The notes beneath the pieces were generated by a model. It saw only the letters and a program-made list of their open reading frames with translations, searched no databases and had not been told where the DNA came from. A DNA stretch of 64,000 bases from Verrucomicrobiota bacterium (GTDB lineage Bacteria; Verrucomicrobiota; Verrucomicrobiia; Opitutales; Opitutaceae), in NCBI GenBank assembly GCA_016235555.1, contig JACRKC010000021.1, forward strand, positions 21,069 to 85,068, in the 5' to 3' direction. The translations under genes and the position numbers were made by a program. Each line of letters starts with the position of its first letter. Within the stretch, counting starts at the first letter, position 1. Below are positions 15,964 through 24,710 of this stretch, in pieces.

Positions 15964-17378
15964 AGGCCATGGGACGGTTCCCGCCCAGCACGGCTGACAC
16001 CACAACTGAACGATCTGAACAAGAAGGCCGGGAAGAGCGGAAAGATCGGGCACTGACGCCTTCCCGTCCTTCCCGAACTTCCTGTTCCAAAATTCTGTTC
16101 GGTTCTTCAACTTTGTATTACGGGTGGCTGGCGCTTTGCGCCGTGGTTGTGCGCGCGAGCGCCGCCGACGAAAAACCCTTCCACTCCGCGGAACTGCTCT
16201 TTCCACTCGAAGCGTGGCACAACCACGGGTCGTGCATCGTCGAGACCGCCGCCGGCGATTTGCTCGTGTGCTGGTTTCACGGCTCCGGCGAGCGCAAGGC
16301 CGACGATGTGATCATCGAAGGCGCGCGGCTCCGGCGGGGCGAAAAGACGTGGAGCGCGCGTTTCCAGCTCGCCGATACGCCCGGCTATCCCGACGGCAAC
16401 CCGTGCATGACCCTCGGCCCGGATGGCCGCCTGTGGCTGTTCTACACGACCATCCTCGCGCACACGTGGGAGAGCGCGCTGCTGAAGGTGCGCACGAGCC
16501 GCGACTACGCCGGCGACCGTGCGCCGCGCTGGGAGACGAGCGAAGTGGTGCACGTGACGCCCGGCGCGGAGTTCGAGGCCGCGGTCGCCCGCCGGCTGCC
16601 GGAGCTGGAAACCGCCTTGAAACAACTCCCGCTCACCGACAAGCAGCGGAAGGAGTCCGGGGAGTTTCTCGATGCGATGCGGCGGCACACCGGCGACGAA
16701 CTTTACCGCCGCCTCGGCTGGATGACGCGCGCGCATCCCGTGTGGCTCGACGGCGGCCGGCTGATCGTGCCGCTTTACCACGATGGATTCAGTTTTTCGC
16801 TGATGGCGTTCACCGACGATGGCGGGCGCACGTGGCGCACGAGCACGCCGCTCATCGGCGCCGGCAACATCCAGCCGAGCCTCGTCGCGCGCCGCGACGG
16901 CTCGCTCGTGGCCTACATGCGCGACAACGGTCCGCCGCCGCATCGCGTGCAGGCGAGCGAGTCGCCGGATCGCGGCGAGACGTGGTCGACGGTGGTCGAC
17001 CTCGATCTACCCAACCCCGGCGCCGGCACCGACCTGATCAAGCTGCGCAACGGCCACTGGGTGTTCATCGGCAACGACACGGAGCAGGGCCGCCACAGTC
17101 TCGCGGTGAAAATTTCCGACGACGAGGGGCACACGTGGAAATGGACGCGTCACCTCGAGCGCGACGCGCCCGGTGCGGCGGCCGGATCGTATCACTATCC
17201 GTCGATCATCCAGACGCGCGACGGCTCGCTGCATACGAGCTACAGCTATTTTCTCAGCCGCAACGCCGTGCCGAAACCCGCCGGCGGCGAACCCGCGACG
17301 AAGGCGATCAAGCACGCGCACTTCAACGAGGCGTGGGTGCAGGCCGGCGACGGAAAGCAGGCGTCGACCGAGCCGTAA
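15960..17378 (+). CDS. Sialidase/BNR-repeat family exported protein
   Basis: A 472-residue frame beginning with the ATG of an ATGA overlap with the upstream oxidoreductase. Three Asp-boxes (TDDGGRTWRT, SPDRGETWST, SDDEGHTWKW) and the propeller layout identify a sialidase-like (exo-alpha-sialidase/BNR) fold. Residues about 12-48 are encoded by a decayed palindromic repeat (15990-16099); the hydrophobic signal segment follows (LYYGWLALCAVVVRASA). A TTG at 16113 is an alternative start that avoids the repeat, but the ATGA coupling favours 15960. Enzymatic activity on sialic acid is not proven by the motifs alone. Confidence 0.85.
   Translation: MKAMGRFPPSTADTTTERSEQEGREERKDRALTPSRPSRTSCSKILFGSSTLYYGWLALCAVVVRASAADEKPFHSAELLFPLEAWHNHGSCIVETAAGDLLVCWFHGSGERKADDVIIEGARLRRGEKTWSARFQLADTPGYPDGNPCMTLGPDGRLWLFYTTILAHTWESALLKVRTSRDYAGDRAPRWETSEVVHVTPGAEFEAAVARRLPELETALKQLPLTDKQRKESGEFLDAMRRHTGDELYRRLGWMTRAHPVWLDGGRLIVPLYHDGFSFSLMAFTDDGGRTWRTSTPLIGAGNIQPSLVARRDGSLVAYMRDNGPPPHRVQASESPDRGETWSTVVDLDLPNPGAGTDLIKLRNGHWVFIGNDTEQGRHSLAVKISDDEGHTWKWTRHLERDAPGAAAGSYHYPSIIQTRDGSLHTSYSYFLSRNAVPKPAGGEPATKAIKHAHFNEAWVQAGDGKQASTEP
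15990..16099. repeat. Decayed 'aacaggaaggccgggaag' palindrome inside a coding region
   Basis: AACAAGAAGGCCGGGAAG near 16018 and its degenerate inverse CTTCCCGAACTTCCTGTT ending near 16087. A perfect 18-base version of the same arms lies at 37741-37758 and 37929-37946. Here it is in frame within the 5' part of the sialidase-like gene. Confidence 0.65.
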
Positions 17379-17392
17379 CCCTACCGTCGGCC

Positions 17393-17462
17393 GTAGCCGC
17401 CGACGTGAGGAGGCGGGCGATGAGTGAACGACTGCCACCAGCCTCGTGACCTTGGCTGCTAC
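17393..17462. repeat. 70-bp GTAG/CTAC palindrome, 'ccgaggtgacgagg' family
   Basis: GTAGCCGCCGACGTGAGGAG at 17393 and GCCTCGTGACCTTGGCTGCT ending in CTAC 17459-17462. Same length as the copies at 3617, 25894, 27193 and 30056. A half copy ends at 17935. Confidence 0.8.
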
Positions 17463-17578
17463 CTCGCTGCGCGGATTTCGTCTGCATCGTTGGCTGAGTG
17501 GCGCGGATGGTCGGCTCGCTGGTGCTTGCCGCTACGGAGATCGCAACGGCAGGGCGGCTGCCGGGTTTGTCATCCCTG

Positions 17579-17690
17579 ATACCATTTACGGCTCGAATCT
17601 GGACTGTAGGGGCGCCGCTTGTCGGCGCCCAGGTTGCGCAGCGCGGGCGTCGTCAAGCGACGCCCCTACCAAGAGACCAAAAGCGAGACG
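17579..17690. repeat. Nested element: ATACCATTTAC arms around GTAGGGGCGCC hairpin
   Basis: The inner hairpin runs from GTAGGGGCGCC (17606) to GGCGTCGTCAAGCGACGCCC and CTAC (17666-17669), with two small stems. It is flanked by ATACCATTTAC on the left and GTAACTGGTTT on the right, a decayed form of the outer arms at 34195-34304. Confidence 0.65.
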
Positions 17691-17728
17691 TAACTGGTTT
17701 TACTGGATTCGCATCATTGGGTGACAGC

Positions 17729-17852
17729 GGTGGTCCGGGGAGCGCCCGCGTCCCGCGGGCTGCCCTCGGCGTCCCGCCGAGGGCCTCGGAGGTGTCGGCG
17801 AGACGCCGGCCCGAGCACCCGAGACGGGCGCGCTCCCCAAACCGCCGGACTC
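17729..17852. repeat. Palindromic element, 'ggagcgcccgcg' family
   Basis: A multi-stem palindrome: GGTCCGGGGAGCGCCCGCG to GGGCGCGCTCCCCAAACCG, with inner CCCGCGGG, CTCGGCGTCCCGCCGAG and GTCGGCGAGACGCCGGC stems. It is preceded by TTCGCATCATTGGGTGACA. Sister copies are at 58809-58950 and from 63883 to the right edge. Confidence 0.75.
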
Positions 17853-18005
17853 TCTGCCGCCCAATTTCGCGTGACACAGTGGATGACAAACGTCGTTCGT
17901 CCCAACGCCGCCGGCCTCGTCACCTCGGCCGCTACGGGGCGGATGCTTCCGGCGCTTGCGGTGTGCGTGGTCGGACGATTGCGTGGGAAAAACCGCCGCT
18001 CCCCC

Positions 18006-19388
18006 ATGACCCCACGTATGCCCTTCGCGTTGCTTGCGCTGACCATCCTGCTGGCGTCGCCGTCCTCGCGCGCAGCGGGGCCGCTGGTCCCGGTCGGCGT
18101 CGCCCGCCTGGATGCCACCCCCGACACGCCGGTCATGCTGGCGGGCTACCAGCAACGCACCGACGAAGCGCGGATCGTCGCCGCACCCCTGCACGTGCGC
18201 GCGCTCGCGATCGGCTCCGATGCGGACGGGCCGGTGGTGCTCGTGGCCGCCGAGGTGATCGCGATGAGCGAGGCGCTGAGCGAAGCCGTCGCCGCCGCCG
18301 TCCGCGCGCAGCACCCCGCCATCACCCGCGAGCGCATCGCCGTGTGCGCGACGCATCAGCACACCGGACCCGCAATCGCGGGCGCGATCCCGTTCATGTT
18401 TTCGCGCGACCTGCCGGCGGAGGCGACCGCGCACATCGCGCGCTTCACGGATCGTTTGCGGGAAAAGATGATCGCGGCGGCGTTCGCCGCCCTCGCCGAT
18501 CGCAAGCCCGCGCGGCTTTCCTGGGCGCAGGGCACGGCGAGTTTCGCCGTCAACCGCCGGAAAATCGTCGACGGCAAACACGCCGGCTACACCGACCAAC
18601 CGGGCGGCGTGGTGGACCACGCGCTGCCGGTGCTGCGCGCGGTGGACGAAAGCGGGGCCGTGCGGGCGGTGCTCGTGAACTACGCGTGCCACTGCACGGT
18701 GCTGAAGGGCGGCGACAACTTCATCCACCCCGACTGGGCCGGCGATGCGGCCACCCGCCTCGAGGCCGCCCATCCGGGCGCCGCGGCGCTCGTGACGATC
18801 GGTTGCGGGGCCGATGCCGACCCGCAGCCGCGCGGTTTGCCCGAGGTCGCCACGCACGGGAAAACCGTGGCGGCGGAGGTGGCGCGGTTGTTCGCCGGCG
18901 AGCTGCGCCCGGTGGGCCGCGTGACGAGCGCGAAGTTCCAGCGGATCGCGATCCCGGTGGCGCGCACGGTGACGCGCGGGGAGTTGCGGGAGCGACTCAA
19001 GGGCAAGCCCAACGTCGCCTACGCCGCCGCGCAGTTCTTGCGGAGGCTCGACGCCGGGCAGCCGCTGCCGGCGGGAATCGACTATCCGGTGCAGGCGTGG
19101 GCGTTTGGCGATGAGTTCGCGATGGTGTTTCTGGGCGGCGAGGTGGTCGCGGATTATGCGTTGCGCTTGAAGCGCGAACTCGGCGCGGCGCGCGTGTGGG
19201 TCAACGCCTACGCGAACCACGTGCCGTGCTACATCCCGTCGACGCGCATCCTGGCGGAGGGCGGCTACGAAGCGGAGGCCGCGATGGACTACTACGGCCT
19301 GCCCACGCGCCTCGCGCCCGACGTGGAGGAGCGCATCGTGCGCACGGTGCACGCGCTGCTGCCGGCGGGGTTTGCGGCGCGGCGGTAA
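18006..19388 (+). CDS. Ceramidase-like hydrolase, paralogue of the 9859 gene
   Basis: A 460-residue exported protein; ATG 18006 precedes a signal peptide (FALLALTILLASPSSRA). It shares the family landmarks of the first copy: VGVARLDATPD at the mature start, CATHQHTGPA for the metal site, VNYACHCTVL, and CYIPSTRILAEGGYEAE near the end. Divergence between the paralogues is considerable, so substrates may differ. The longer open frame back to 17721 reads through repeats and is rejected. It opens a run of secreted hydrolases and is followed by three sulfatases. Confidence 0.85.
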   Translation: MTPRMPFALLALTILLASPSSRAAGPLVPVGVARLDATPDTPVMLAGYQQRTDEARIVAAPLHVRALAIGSDADGPVVLVAAEVIAMSEALSEAVAAAVRAQHPAITRERIAVCATHQHTGPAIAGAIPFMFSRDLPAEATAHIARFTDRLREKMIAAAFAALADRKPARLSWAQGTASFAVNRRKIVDGKHAGYTDQPGGVVDHALPVLRAVDESGAVRAVLVNYACHCTVLKGGDNFIHPDWAGDAATRLEAAHPGAAALVTIGCGADADPQPRGLPEVATHGKTVAAEVARLFAGELRPVGRVTSAKFQRIAIPVARTVTRGELRERLKGKPNVAYAAAQFLRRLDAGQPLPAGIDYPVQAWAFGDEFAMVFLGGEVVADYALRLKRELGAARVWVNAYANHVPCYIPSTRILAEGGYEAEAAMDYYGLPTRLAPDVEERIVRTVHALLPAGFAARR

Positions 19389-19410
19389 GCGGAGGACCGG
19401 CGAGGCGGGC

Positions 19411-19466
19411 GGAGCGGCGGTTTTCCAACCGCCGATGTTTGGGCGCTTGGAAAAGCGCCCCTCCGT
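19411..19466. repeat. Paired hairpins 'ggagcggcggttttc / gaaaagcgcccctcc'
   Basis: CGGAGCGGCGGTTTTCCAAC with CCGCC, then GGGCGCTTGGAAAAGCGCCC. These two hairpins are the same modules found inside the longer palindrome at 14292-14408. Confidence 0.7.
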
Positions 19467-19552
19467 TGCTGGCGGCAGTGCGACGCGCAGCGGAGCTTTT
19501 TGAAGTCGCGCAGCGCAGCGGGAAACGCGAGCGTGGGCGACCCCGATTTCCC

Positions 19553-20923
19553 ATGATGAAACGTTCGCTCCTGCTTTCCTGCGCGATGGCCCTCGGTTGG
19601 CTCTCGGTGCGTGCCGCCGAATCATCCCGTCCGAACATCCTCCTCATCGTTTCCGACGACCAAGGCTACGCCGACACCGGCTTCCAGGGCGCGAAGGACA
19701 TCCCGACGCCGCACCTCGACCGGCTCGCGAAATCCGGCGTGCGCTTCACCAGCGGGTCGGTCACGCATCCGTTCTGTTCGCCGACGCGCGCCGGGCTCAT
19801 GGCCGGACGTTACCAGCAGCGTTTCGGCCATGAACGGAATCCCTTCTACGAACCCACCGATCACCGCGAAGGGCTGCCGACGAGCGAGACGCTGCTGCCG
19901 GCGCGGATGCGCGACGCCGGCTACGTGACGGGCTGGATCGGCAAGTGGCACCTCGGCGCGGCGCCGGAGTTCGCCCCGCAGAAACGCGGGTTTGCCGAGA
20001 CGTATGGCTTCATCGGCGGCGGGCACCGTTTCCGCGAGTGGCAGATCAATGCCGCGGTCGAATACCAGGTCCCGATCGAGCGCAACGGCGTGACGGTCGG
20101 GACGCCGGCGCATCTCACGGAGGCGTTCGGCCGCGAGGCGGCGGCGTTTGTGAAGCGGCACGCGAGCGAACCGTGGTTTCTCTACCTCGCCTTCAACGCG
20201 CCCCACACGCCCCACGAGCCCACGCCCGAGCGACTCGCGCGCTTCGCCGTGATCAAGGATCCCACGCGCCAGAAATACGCCGCGCAGGTGAGCCTGATGG
20301 ACGACGCCATCGGCGAGACGCTCGCCGCGCTGCACGAGAGCGGGCAGGAGTCGCGCACGCTCGTGTTTTTCTTCTCCGACAACGGCGGGCCGGTCGGCAT
20401 CAACGGCTCCGACAACACGCCGCTGCGCGGGGCCAAAGGCACCGTCTACGAAGGCGGCGTGCGCGTGCCGTTCCTGATCGCCTGGCCCGGAAAAATCTCC
20501 GGCGGACGCAGCGACGACCGGCCGGTGAGTTCGGTGGATGTGTTCGCCACGTCGCTCGCCGTGGCCGGCGCGCCGATGCCGACGGACAGGAAATACGACA
20601 GCGTCAACCTGCTGCCTTATCTCACCGGTGAGAAATCCGGCGCGCCGCACGAGCGGCTCTTCTGGCGCAACGGTGCCCTGCTCGCCGTGCGCGAAGGCGA
20701 CTGGAAGCTCGTGCGCGGCGCGGGCAAGTCCGACGAACTCTACCATCTCGCGAGCGACATCGGCGAATCGCGCGACGTCGCCGCGGCCAACCCCGCCGTG
20801 CTCGCGCGCCTCGCGGGTGCGCTGGAGGCGTGGAACAAGGAGTTGATCGATCCGGTGTTCCCCGGCCTTTCGCTCCACCCGAACGCCAAGAAGAAGGCGG
20901 GAAAAAACAAGAAAACGCCGTAG
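19553..20923 (+). CDS. Exported sulfatase (type I, formylglycine-dependent), first of three
   Basis: A 456-residue arylsulfatase-type enzyme that would cleave sulfate esters in the periplasm. ATG 19553 leads a signal peptide (RSLLLSCAMALGWLSVRA). The metal-binding start RPNILLIVSDDQG is followed by the formylglycine motif C75-SPTRAG, to be oxidised by an anaerobic or FGE-type maturase not visible here. GKWHLG and SDNGGP are further active-site motifs. The C-terminus is lysine-rich (NAKKKAGKNKKTP). Same strand and similar design as the sulfatases at 20993 and 22942; these are best read as a set acting on a sulfated glycan. Confidence 0.95.
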   Translation: MMKRSLLLSCAMALGWLSVRAAESSRPNILLIVSDDQGYADTGFQGAKDIPTPHLDRLAKSGVRFTSGSVTHPFCSPTRAGLMAGRYQQRFGHERNPFYEPTDHREGLPTSETLLPARMRDAGYVTGWIGKWHLGAAPEFAPQKRGFAETYGFIGGGHRFREWQINAAVEYQVPIERNGVTVGTPAHLTEAFGREAAAFVKRHASEPWFLYLAFNAPHTPHEPTPERLARFAVIKDPTRQKYAAQVSLMDDAIGETLAALHESGQESRTLVFFFSDNGGPVGINGSDNTPLRGAKGTVYEGGVRVPFLIAWPGKISGGRSDDRPVSSVDVFATSLAVAGAPMPTDRKYDSVNLLPYLTGEKSGAPHERLFWRNGALLAVREGDWKLVRGAGKSDELYHLASDIGESRDVAAANPAVLARLAGALEAWNKELIDPVFPGLSLHPNAKKKAGKNKKTP

Positions 20924-20992
20924 CCACCTTCTGAGTAACGCGGGCGGCCCCGACCCGTCTCTTTGGCACTGTTACTCGATGCTCTCCACCCC

Positions 20993-22306
20993 ATGAAACG
21001 CACCCTACTCTCGCTCGTCGCGGCGTTGCTCACCGCCGGTTCCGCCGTCGCCGCGTCGGTCTCACGACCCAACATCGTCCTCATCCTCGCCGACGACCTC
21101 GGGCTCGACGGAGTGAGCTGCTACGGCGCCGATGTGCGCAAGACGCCCAACATCGACAAGCTCGCCGCGGGCGGCGTGCGCTTTGAGACGTGCTACGCTT
21201 CCCCGCTCTGCGGCCCCACGCGCTGCCTGCTCAACACGGGCCGCTATGCGTTCCGCACCGGCGGCATCACCAACATGTCGTGGCGCCCGGGCGGTCCCGG
21301 GGCGAAATCCGCCGACGAGCGCCCGGTGGCGCGGGTGCTGAAAGAGGCCGGCTACGCCACCGGCATGGCTGGCAAATGGCGGCAGGTCGGCGAGACGCCG
21401 AAGGACTGGGGTTACGACGAATACACCACCGATCCGACAGCGGGCGGGTGGTATTGGCAGACCACGCATCAGCAGCACACCGGCGAGAAGACCGTGCCCG
21501 AGGGCACCTACGCGGGCGATGTCGTGCACCAGTTCGCGGTCGACTTCATGCGCCGCCACAAGGACCAGCCGTTCTTCTTCTACTACTCGATGCACCACGT
21601 GCACGGCCCGATCCTGCGCACCTCCGATTCCGCCAAGGACACCACCGACATCGGAAAACTCTACAACGACAACATCGCCTACATGGACAAGCAGGTGGGC
21701 GCCGTGGTCGCCGAGCTCGAGAAACTCGGCGTGCGCGACAACACGCTCGTGATCTTCACCGCTGACAACGGCACCGCGCTCGACTTCCCCACCACGATCG
21801 GCGGCCGCGCGATCAACGGCAAGAAAGGCACCATGCTCGAAGGCGGCTCGCGCGTGGCGTTCATCGCCAACTGGCCGCGCGTCACGCCCGCCGGACGGGT
21901 GTCGACGGACATCATCAGCTTTGCCGATCTCCTCCCGACCTTCGCCGACGTGGCCGAGGCAAAGCTCCCCGCCGGCTTCAAATACGACGGCGTGAGTTTC
22001 GCCACGCAGCTCCACGGCCAAGCGGGCAACCCGCGCAGCTACGCCTACGTGCAACTCGGCGGGAACTGGTATGTGCGCGAGCGCGGCTACAAGATGAACC
22101 AGGCGCACGAACTCTTCGACATGAGCGATGCGCCGTTCGTCGAGAAACCCGTGCCCGCGTCGGCCGACACATCCGAGAGCAAGGCCGCCCGGCAGCGCCT
22201 CACGACGATCCTCGCCGACCTCAACCCCGCCGGCGGCAAGACCGACAACAACGCCGACGGCACGCCGAAGCAGAAAAAGAACAAGAAGAAGAACAAACAG
22301 GAGTGA
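20993..22306 (+). CDS. Exported sulfatase, second of three
   Basis: A 437-residue sulfatase from ATG 20993 with a signal peptide (LLSLVAALLTAGSAVAA). Metal site RPNIVLILADDLG, formylglycine motif C73-GPTR, then GKWRQVG where most family members have GKWHLG (His replaced by Arg), and TADNGT. It ends in a strongly basic tail (PKQKKNKKKNKQE). It follows the first sulfatase by 69 bases in the same direction and is probably co-transcribed. The substitution in the GKWH motif suggests a different substrate or weaker activity. Confidence 0.93.
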   Translation: MKRTLLSLVAALLTAGSAVAASVSRPNIVLILADDLGLDGVSCYGADVRKTPNIDKLAAGGVRFETCYASPLCGPTRCLLNTGRYAFRTGGITNMSWRPGGPGAKSADERPVARVLKEAGYATGMAGKWRQVGETPKDWGYDEYTTDPTAGGWYWQTTHQQHTGEKTVPEGTYAGDVVHQFAVDFMRRHKDQPFFFYYSMHHVHGPILRTSDSAKDTTDIGKLYNDNIAYMDKQVGAVVAELEKLGVRDNTLVIFTADNGTALDFPTTIGGRAINGKKGTMLEGGSRVAFIANWPRVTPAGRVSTDIISFADLLPTFADVAEAKLPAGFKYDGVSFATQLHGQAGNPRSYAYVQLGGNWYVRERGYKMNQAHELFDMSDAPFVEKPVPASADTSESKAARQRLTTILADLNPAGGKTDNNADGTPKQKKNKKKNKQE

Positions 22307-22376
22307 ACTGCTCTCGCCGCACCTAACAAGCAGGCGTAGCGTCGTGTTCAGTGCAGGAGAATGACACAATTAGGCA

Positions 22377-22913
22377 ATGAAGGCTGTCTTTGCGTTATCG
22401 ATTTTAGCCGTCGTTGCAGCACTTCTTGCCGGTTGCGAAAGTTCACCAGCGTCCGGTCGCGTGGGTGGCATCGCTTACTCCAAGGACGAGCATGAGATTC
22501 GCATGGCCATTTACTCCGAGCGCATCAAAAACGACGGCAAGTGGTGGGTAATTCCGGAGCATGATGCGTTCGTCGAAGATTTCGGACAACGCACAGGAAT
22601 CAGGCGAGTTATCGGTGGCCTTGATCGGCCTGCCATTCGTATTGTGCGCGCAGAAGAACGCTCGGCTTTCAGCATGGCCGTTGGAAAGGTAGTTGTATCT
22701 GGCGACACAGCGAAAGCTTGGGTCAGTGAAGAAGGCCCACAAGGGTCCGAGATTTCCTTGCGTAGGGACGGGGGAGTTTGGCGGATCACGAAATGGCAGG
22801 TCATGTGGATAGTCCGAAAGGTGCCGAACGAGTCGAAGGTGCAAACGACCGGACTTGTGACGAGTCGTGTCCACGCACGCCTCTCGCCAATTTCCGACGT
22901 GGTTCATCTGTGA
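22377..22913 (+). CDS. Small predicted lipoprotein of unknown function
   Basis: A 178-residue protein with a lipoprotein signal (LAVVAALLAGCESS; lipobox LAGC, lipidation at Cys20). The mature part has a WWVIPEHDAFVED segment and a beta-rich C-terminal half (GGVWRITKWQVMWIV), as in small NTF2-like or DUF lipoproteins, but I do not recognise a family. Its base composition is clearly less GC-rich than the sulfatase genes on either side, which suggests insertion into the sulfatase run. It ends 28 bases before the third sulfatase. Confidence 0.7.
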   Translation: MKAVFALSILAVVAALLAGCESSPASGRVGGIAYSKDEHEIRMAIYSERIKNDGKWWVIPEHDAFVEDFGQRTGIRRVIGGLDRPAIRIVRAEERSAFSMAVGKVVVSGDTAKAWVSEEGPQGSEISLRRDGGVWRITKWQVMWIVRKVPNESKVQTTGLVTSRVHARLSPISDVVHL

Positions 22914-22941
22914 CCATGCAAATTTCGCTCCGCCTCGCCCC

Positions 22942-24399
22942 ATGAAAAATACCCTCCGCCTCGCAGTTGCGGCCCTCGCTCTCGCGTCCGCCGCCCTCGC
23001 CGCCGACACCAAGCCCAACATCATCTACGTCCTCGCCGACGATCTCGGCTACACGGACGTCGCCTGCTTCGGCTCGAAATACTACGAGACGCCGAACATC
23101 GATCGCCTCGCCAAGCAGGGCATGCGGTTCACCAACTACCACAATTGCCAGAACTGCACGCCCACGCGTGCTGCGATCATGAGCGGCCAGTATGGCGCGC
23201 GCACCGGCGTCTACACCGTCGGCGGCATCGATCGCTTCGCGTGGAATTCACGACCACTGCGCCCGGTCGACAACGTCACCAACCTGCCGCTCGACCGCAT
23301 TTTGCTCCCCGCCACGCTCAAGACCGCCGGCTACGCCACCGCGATGTTCGGCAAGTGGCACATCGGCCAGCAGGGCGATTACCTGCCGGGCAAGCGCGGG
23401 TTCGACGAGGCGATCGTGAGCATGGGCGCGCACTTCGACTTCGAGACCAACCCGAAGACCGACTACCCGAAGGGCCAGTATCTCGCCGATTTTCTCACGG
23501 ACAAGGCGGTCGATTTCATCCGGCGCAAAAAGGACGGGCCGTTCTTCCTTTATCTGCCGCATTTCGGCGTCCACTCGCCGCACCACGCGAAACCGGAGTT
23601 GATCGCGAAATTCAAACCGAAGCCCGGGGTGGGCGGCCACGACAACCCGACCTACGCCGCGATGATCGCGAGCGTGGACGAGAGTGTCGGCCGCATCATG
23701 GCGCTGCTCGACGAGCTCAAGATCGCCGACAACACCGTGCTGATCTTCTCCAGCGACAACGGCGGCGTGGGCGGCTACATCCGCGAAGGCATCAAGAAGG
23801 GCAACGGCGGCGACATCACCGACAACGCGCCGCTGCGCAGCGGCAAGGGCAGCCTCTACGAAGGCGGCACGCGCGTGCCGTTCATCGTGCGCTGGCCCGG
23901 CCGCATCGCGCCCGGCACCGCCAACAACACGCCGCTCGTCCACGTCGACATGTATCCGACGTTCGCCGCGCTGGCCGGTGCGAAATTGCCCGGGCAGCAG
24001 GTGTTCGACGGCGAAAGTTTCGCGCCCCTCATGCTCGGTGCGAAGGCGCAGCTGAAGCGCGACGCGTTTTACCAGCATTTTCCCGGTTACCTCGGCGCGG
24101 GCGTGGACCAGTGGCGCACGACGCCGGTCACGACGATCACCGCGGGCGACTGGAAGTTGATGGAGTTCCTCGAAGACGGGAAAATCGAGCTCTACAATCT
24201 CCGCGAGGACATCGGGGAAAAGAACAACCTGGCCGCGACCAGCCCCGAGAAACGGCAGGAACTCTACGCCAAGCTCGTCGCCTGGCGCACCGCCATCAAG
24301 GCACCGATGCCGACGAAGAACGAGCCGACGGCCGCCGCAGATTCCGGTGAGAAAAAGAAAAAAGGCGGGAAGAAGAAGGCGGCAAAGCAGGAGAACTGA
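22942..24399 (+). CDS. Exported sulfatase, third of three
   Basis: A 485-residue sulfatase from ATG 22942 with a signal peptide (LRLAVAALALASAALAA). Motifs: KPNIIYVLADDLGYTDV, formylglycine site C72-TPTRAAIMSGQY, GKWHIG and SSDNGGVGG. The C-terminal tail is lysine-rich (GEKKKKGGKKKAAKQEN). Family knowledge points to hydrolysis of sulfate esters of glycans in the periplasm; the exact ester is not predictable here. It closes the sulfatase run and is followed by palindromic repeats. Confidence 0.95.
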   Translation: MKNTLRLAVAALALASAALAADTKPNIIYVLADDLGYTDVACFGSKYYETPNIDRLAKQGMRFTNYHNCQNCTPTRAAIMSGQYGARTGVYTVGGIDRFAWNSRPLRPVDNVTNLPLDRILLPATLKTAGYATAMFGKWHIGQQGDYLPGKRGFDEAIVSMGAHFDFETNPKTDYPKGQYLADFLTDKAVDFIRRKKDGPFFLYLPHFGVHSPHHAKPELIAKFKPKPGVGGHDNPTYAAMIASVDESVGRIMALLDELKIADNTVLIFSSDNGGVGGYIREGIKKGNGGDITDNAPLRSGKGSLYEGGTRVPFIVRWPGRIAPGTANNTPLVHVDMYPTFAALAGAKLPGQQVFDGESFAPLMLGAKAQLKRDAFYQHFPGYLGAGVDQWRTTPVTTITAGDWKLMEFLEDGKIELYNLREDIGEKNNLAATSPEKRQELYAKLVAWRTAIKAPMPTKNEPTAAADSGEKKKKGGKKKAAKQEN

Positions 24400-24420
24400 G
24401 CAAACGCCAGAAGTCCCGAG

Positions 24421-24495
24421 GTAGCGGCGGGCCTCCCTGCCCGCCGGTTCAGGATTTTCGCCCGAGCGTCGGCGGGCAGGGACGCCCGCCGCTGC
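24421..24495. repeat. GTAG palindrome, 'gcgggcctccctgcccgcc' family
   Basis: GTAGCGGCGGGCCTCCCTGC at 24421 and GGCGGGCAGGGACGCCCGCC followed by GCTGC (decayed CTAC) at 24495. The related copy is 30941-31014. Together with the next element it fills the gene-free 24400-24710. Confidence 0.8.
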
Positions 24496-24575
24496 GGAAG
24501 GGCAAACCTCTGCCGACGACTTCTGCTGCCTCGCGTCGAGATAGTCGCGCGGCTTCTCCGGAGCGGGTTCCTGGA

Positions 24576-24643
24576 GCAGGGCGGGTCTGTGACCCGCCCT
24601 CGAACACGCATCGCCCGAAAGGGCTTGTCACAGACCTGCCTAC
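24576..24643. repeat. 'gggcgggtctgtgacccgccc' family palindrome
   Basis: GCAGGGCGGGTCTGTGACCC at 24576 and GTCACAGACCTGCCTAC ending at 24643. Left foot is GCAG instead of GTAG, right foot CTAC. Confidence 0.75.
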
Positions 24644-24710
24644 CTCGGAGCGCCCGTCCCCATCATCGTCCAACTCGACCTCGGCGCGCCGCCCGCCTAC
24701 CGTCCGGCCC

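Larger units (their letters stand above)
17379..18005. other. Repeat-filled spacer without a gene
   Basis: No gene is supported. The 627 bases hold four element remnants: 17393-17462, 17579-17690, 17729-17852 and a right half-element ending in CTAC at 17935. Open frames crossing this stretch have no family features and arise from palindromic, stop-poor DNA. Confidence 0.75.

Noticed and set aside
17498..19114. Open frame of about 540 codons overlapping the second ceramidase-like gene and its leader
   Set aside because: It is an alternative frame of the real gene plus palindromic spacer; no motifs, arginine-rich composition.
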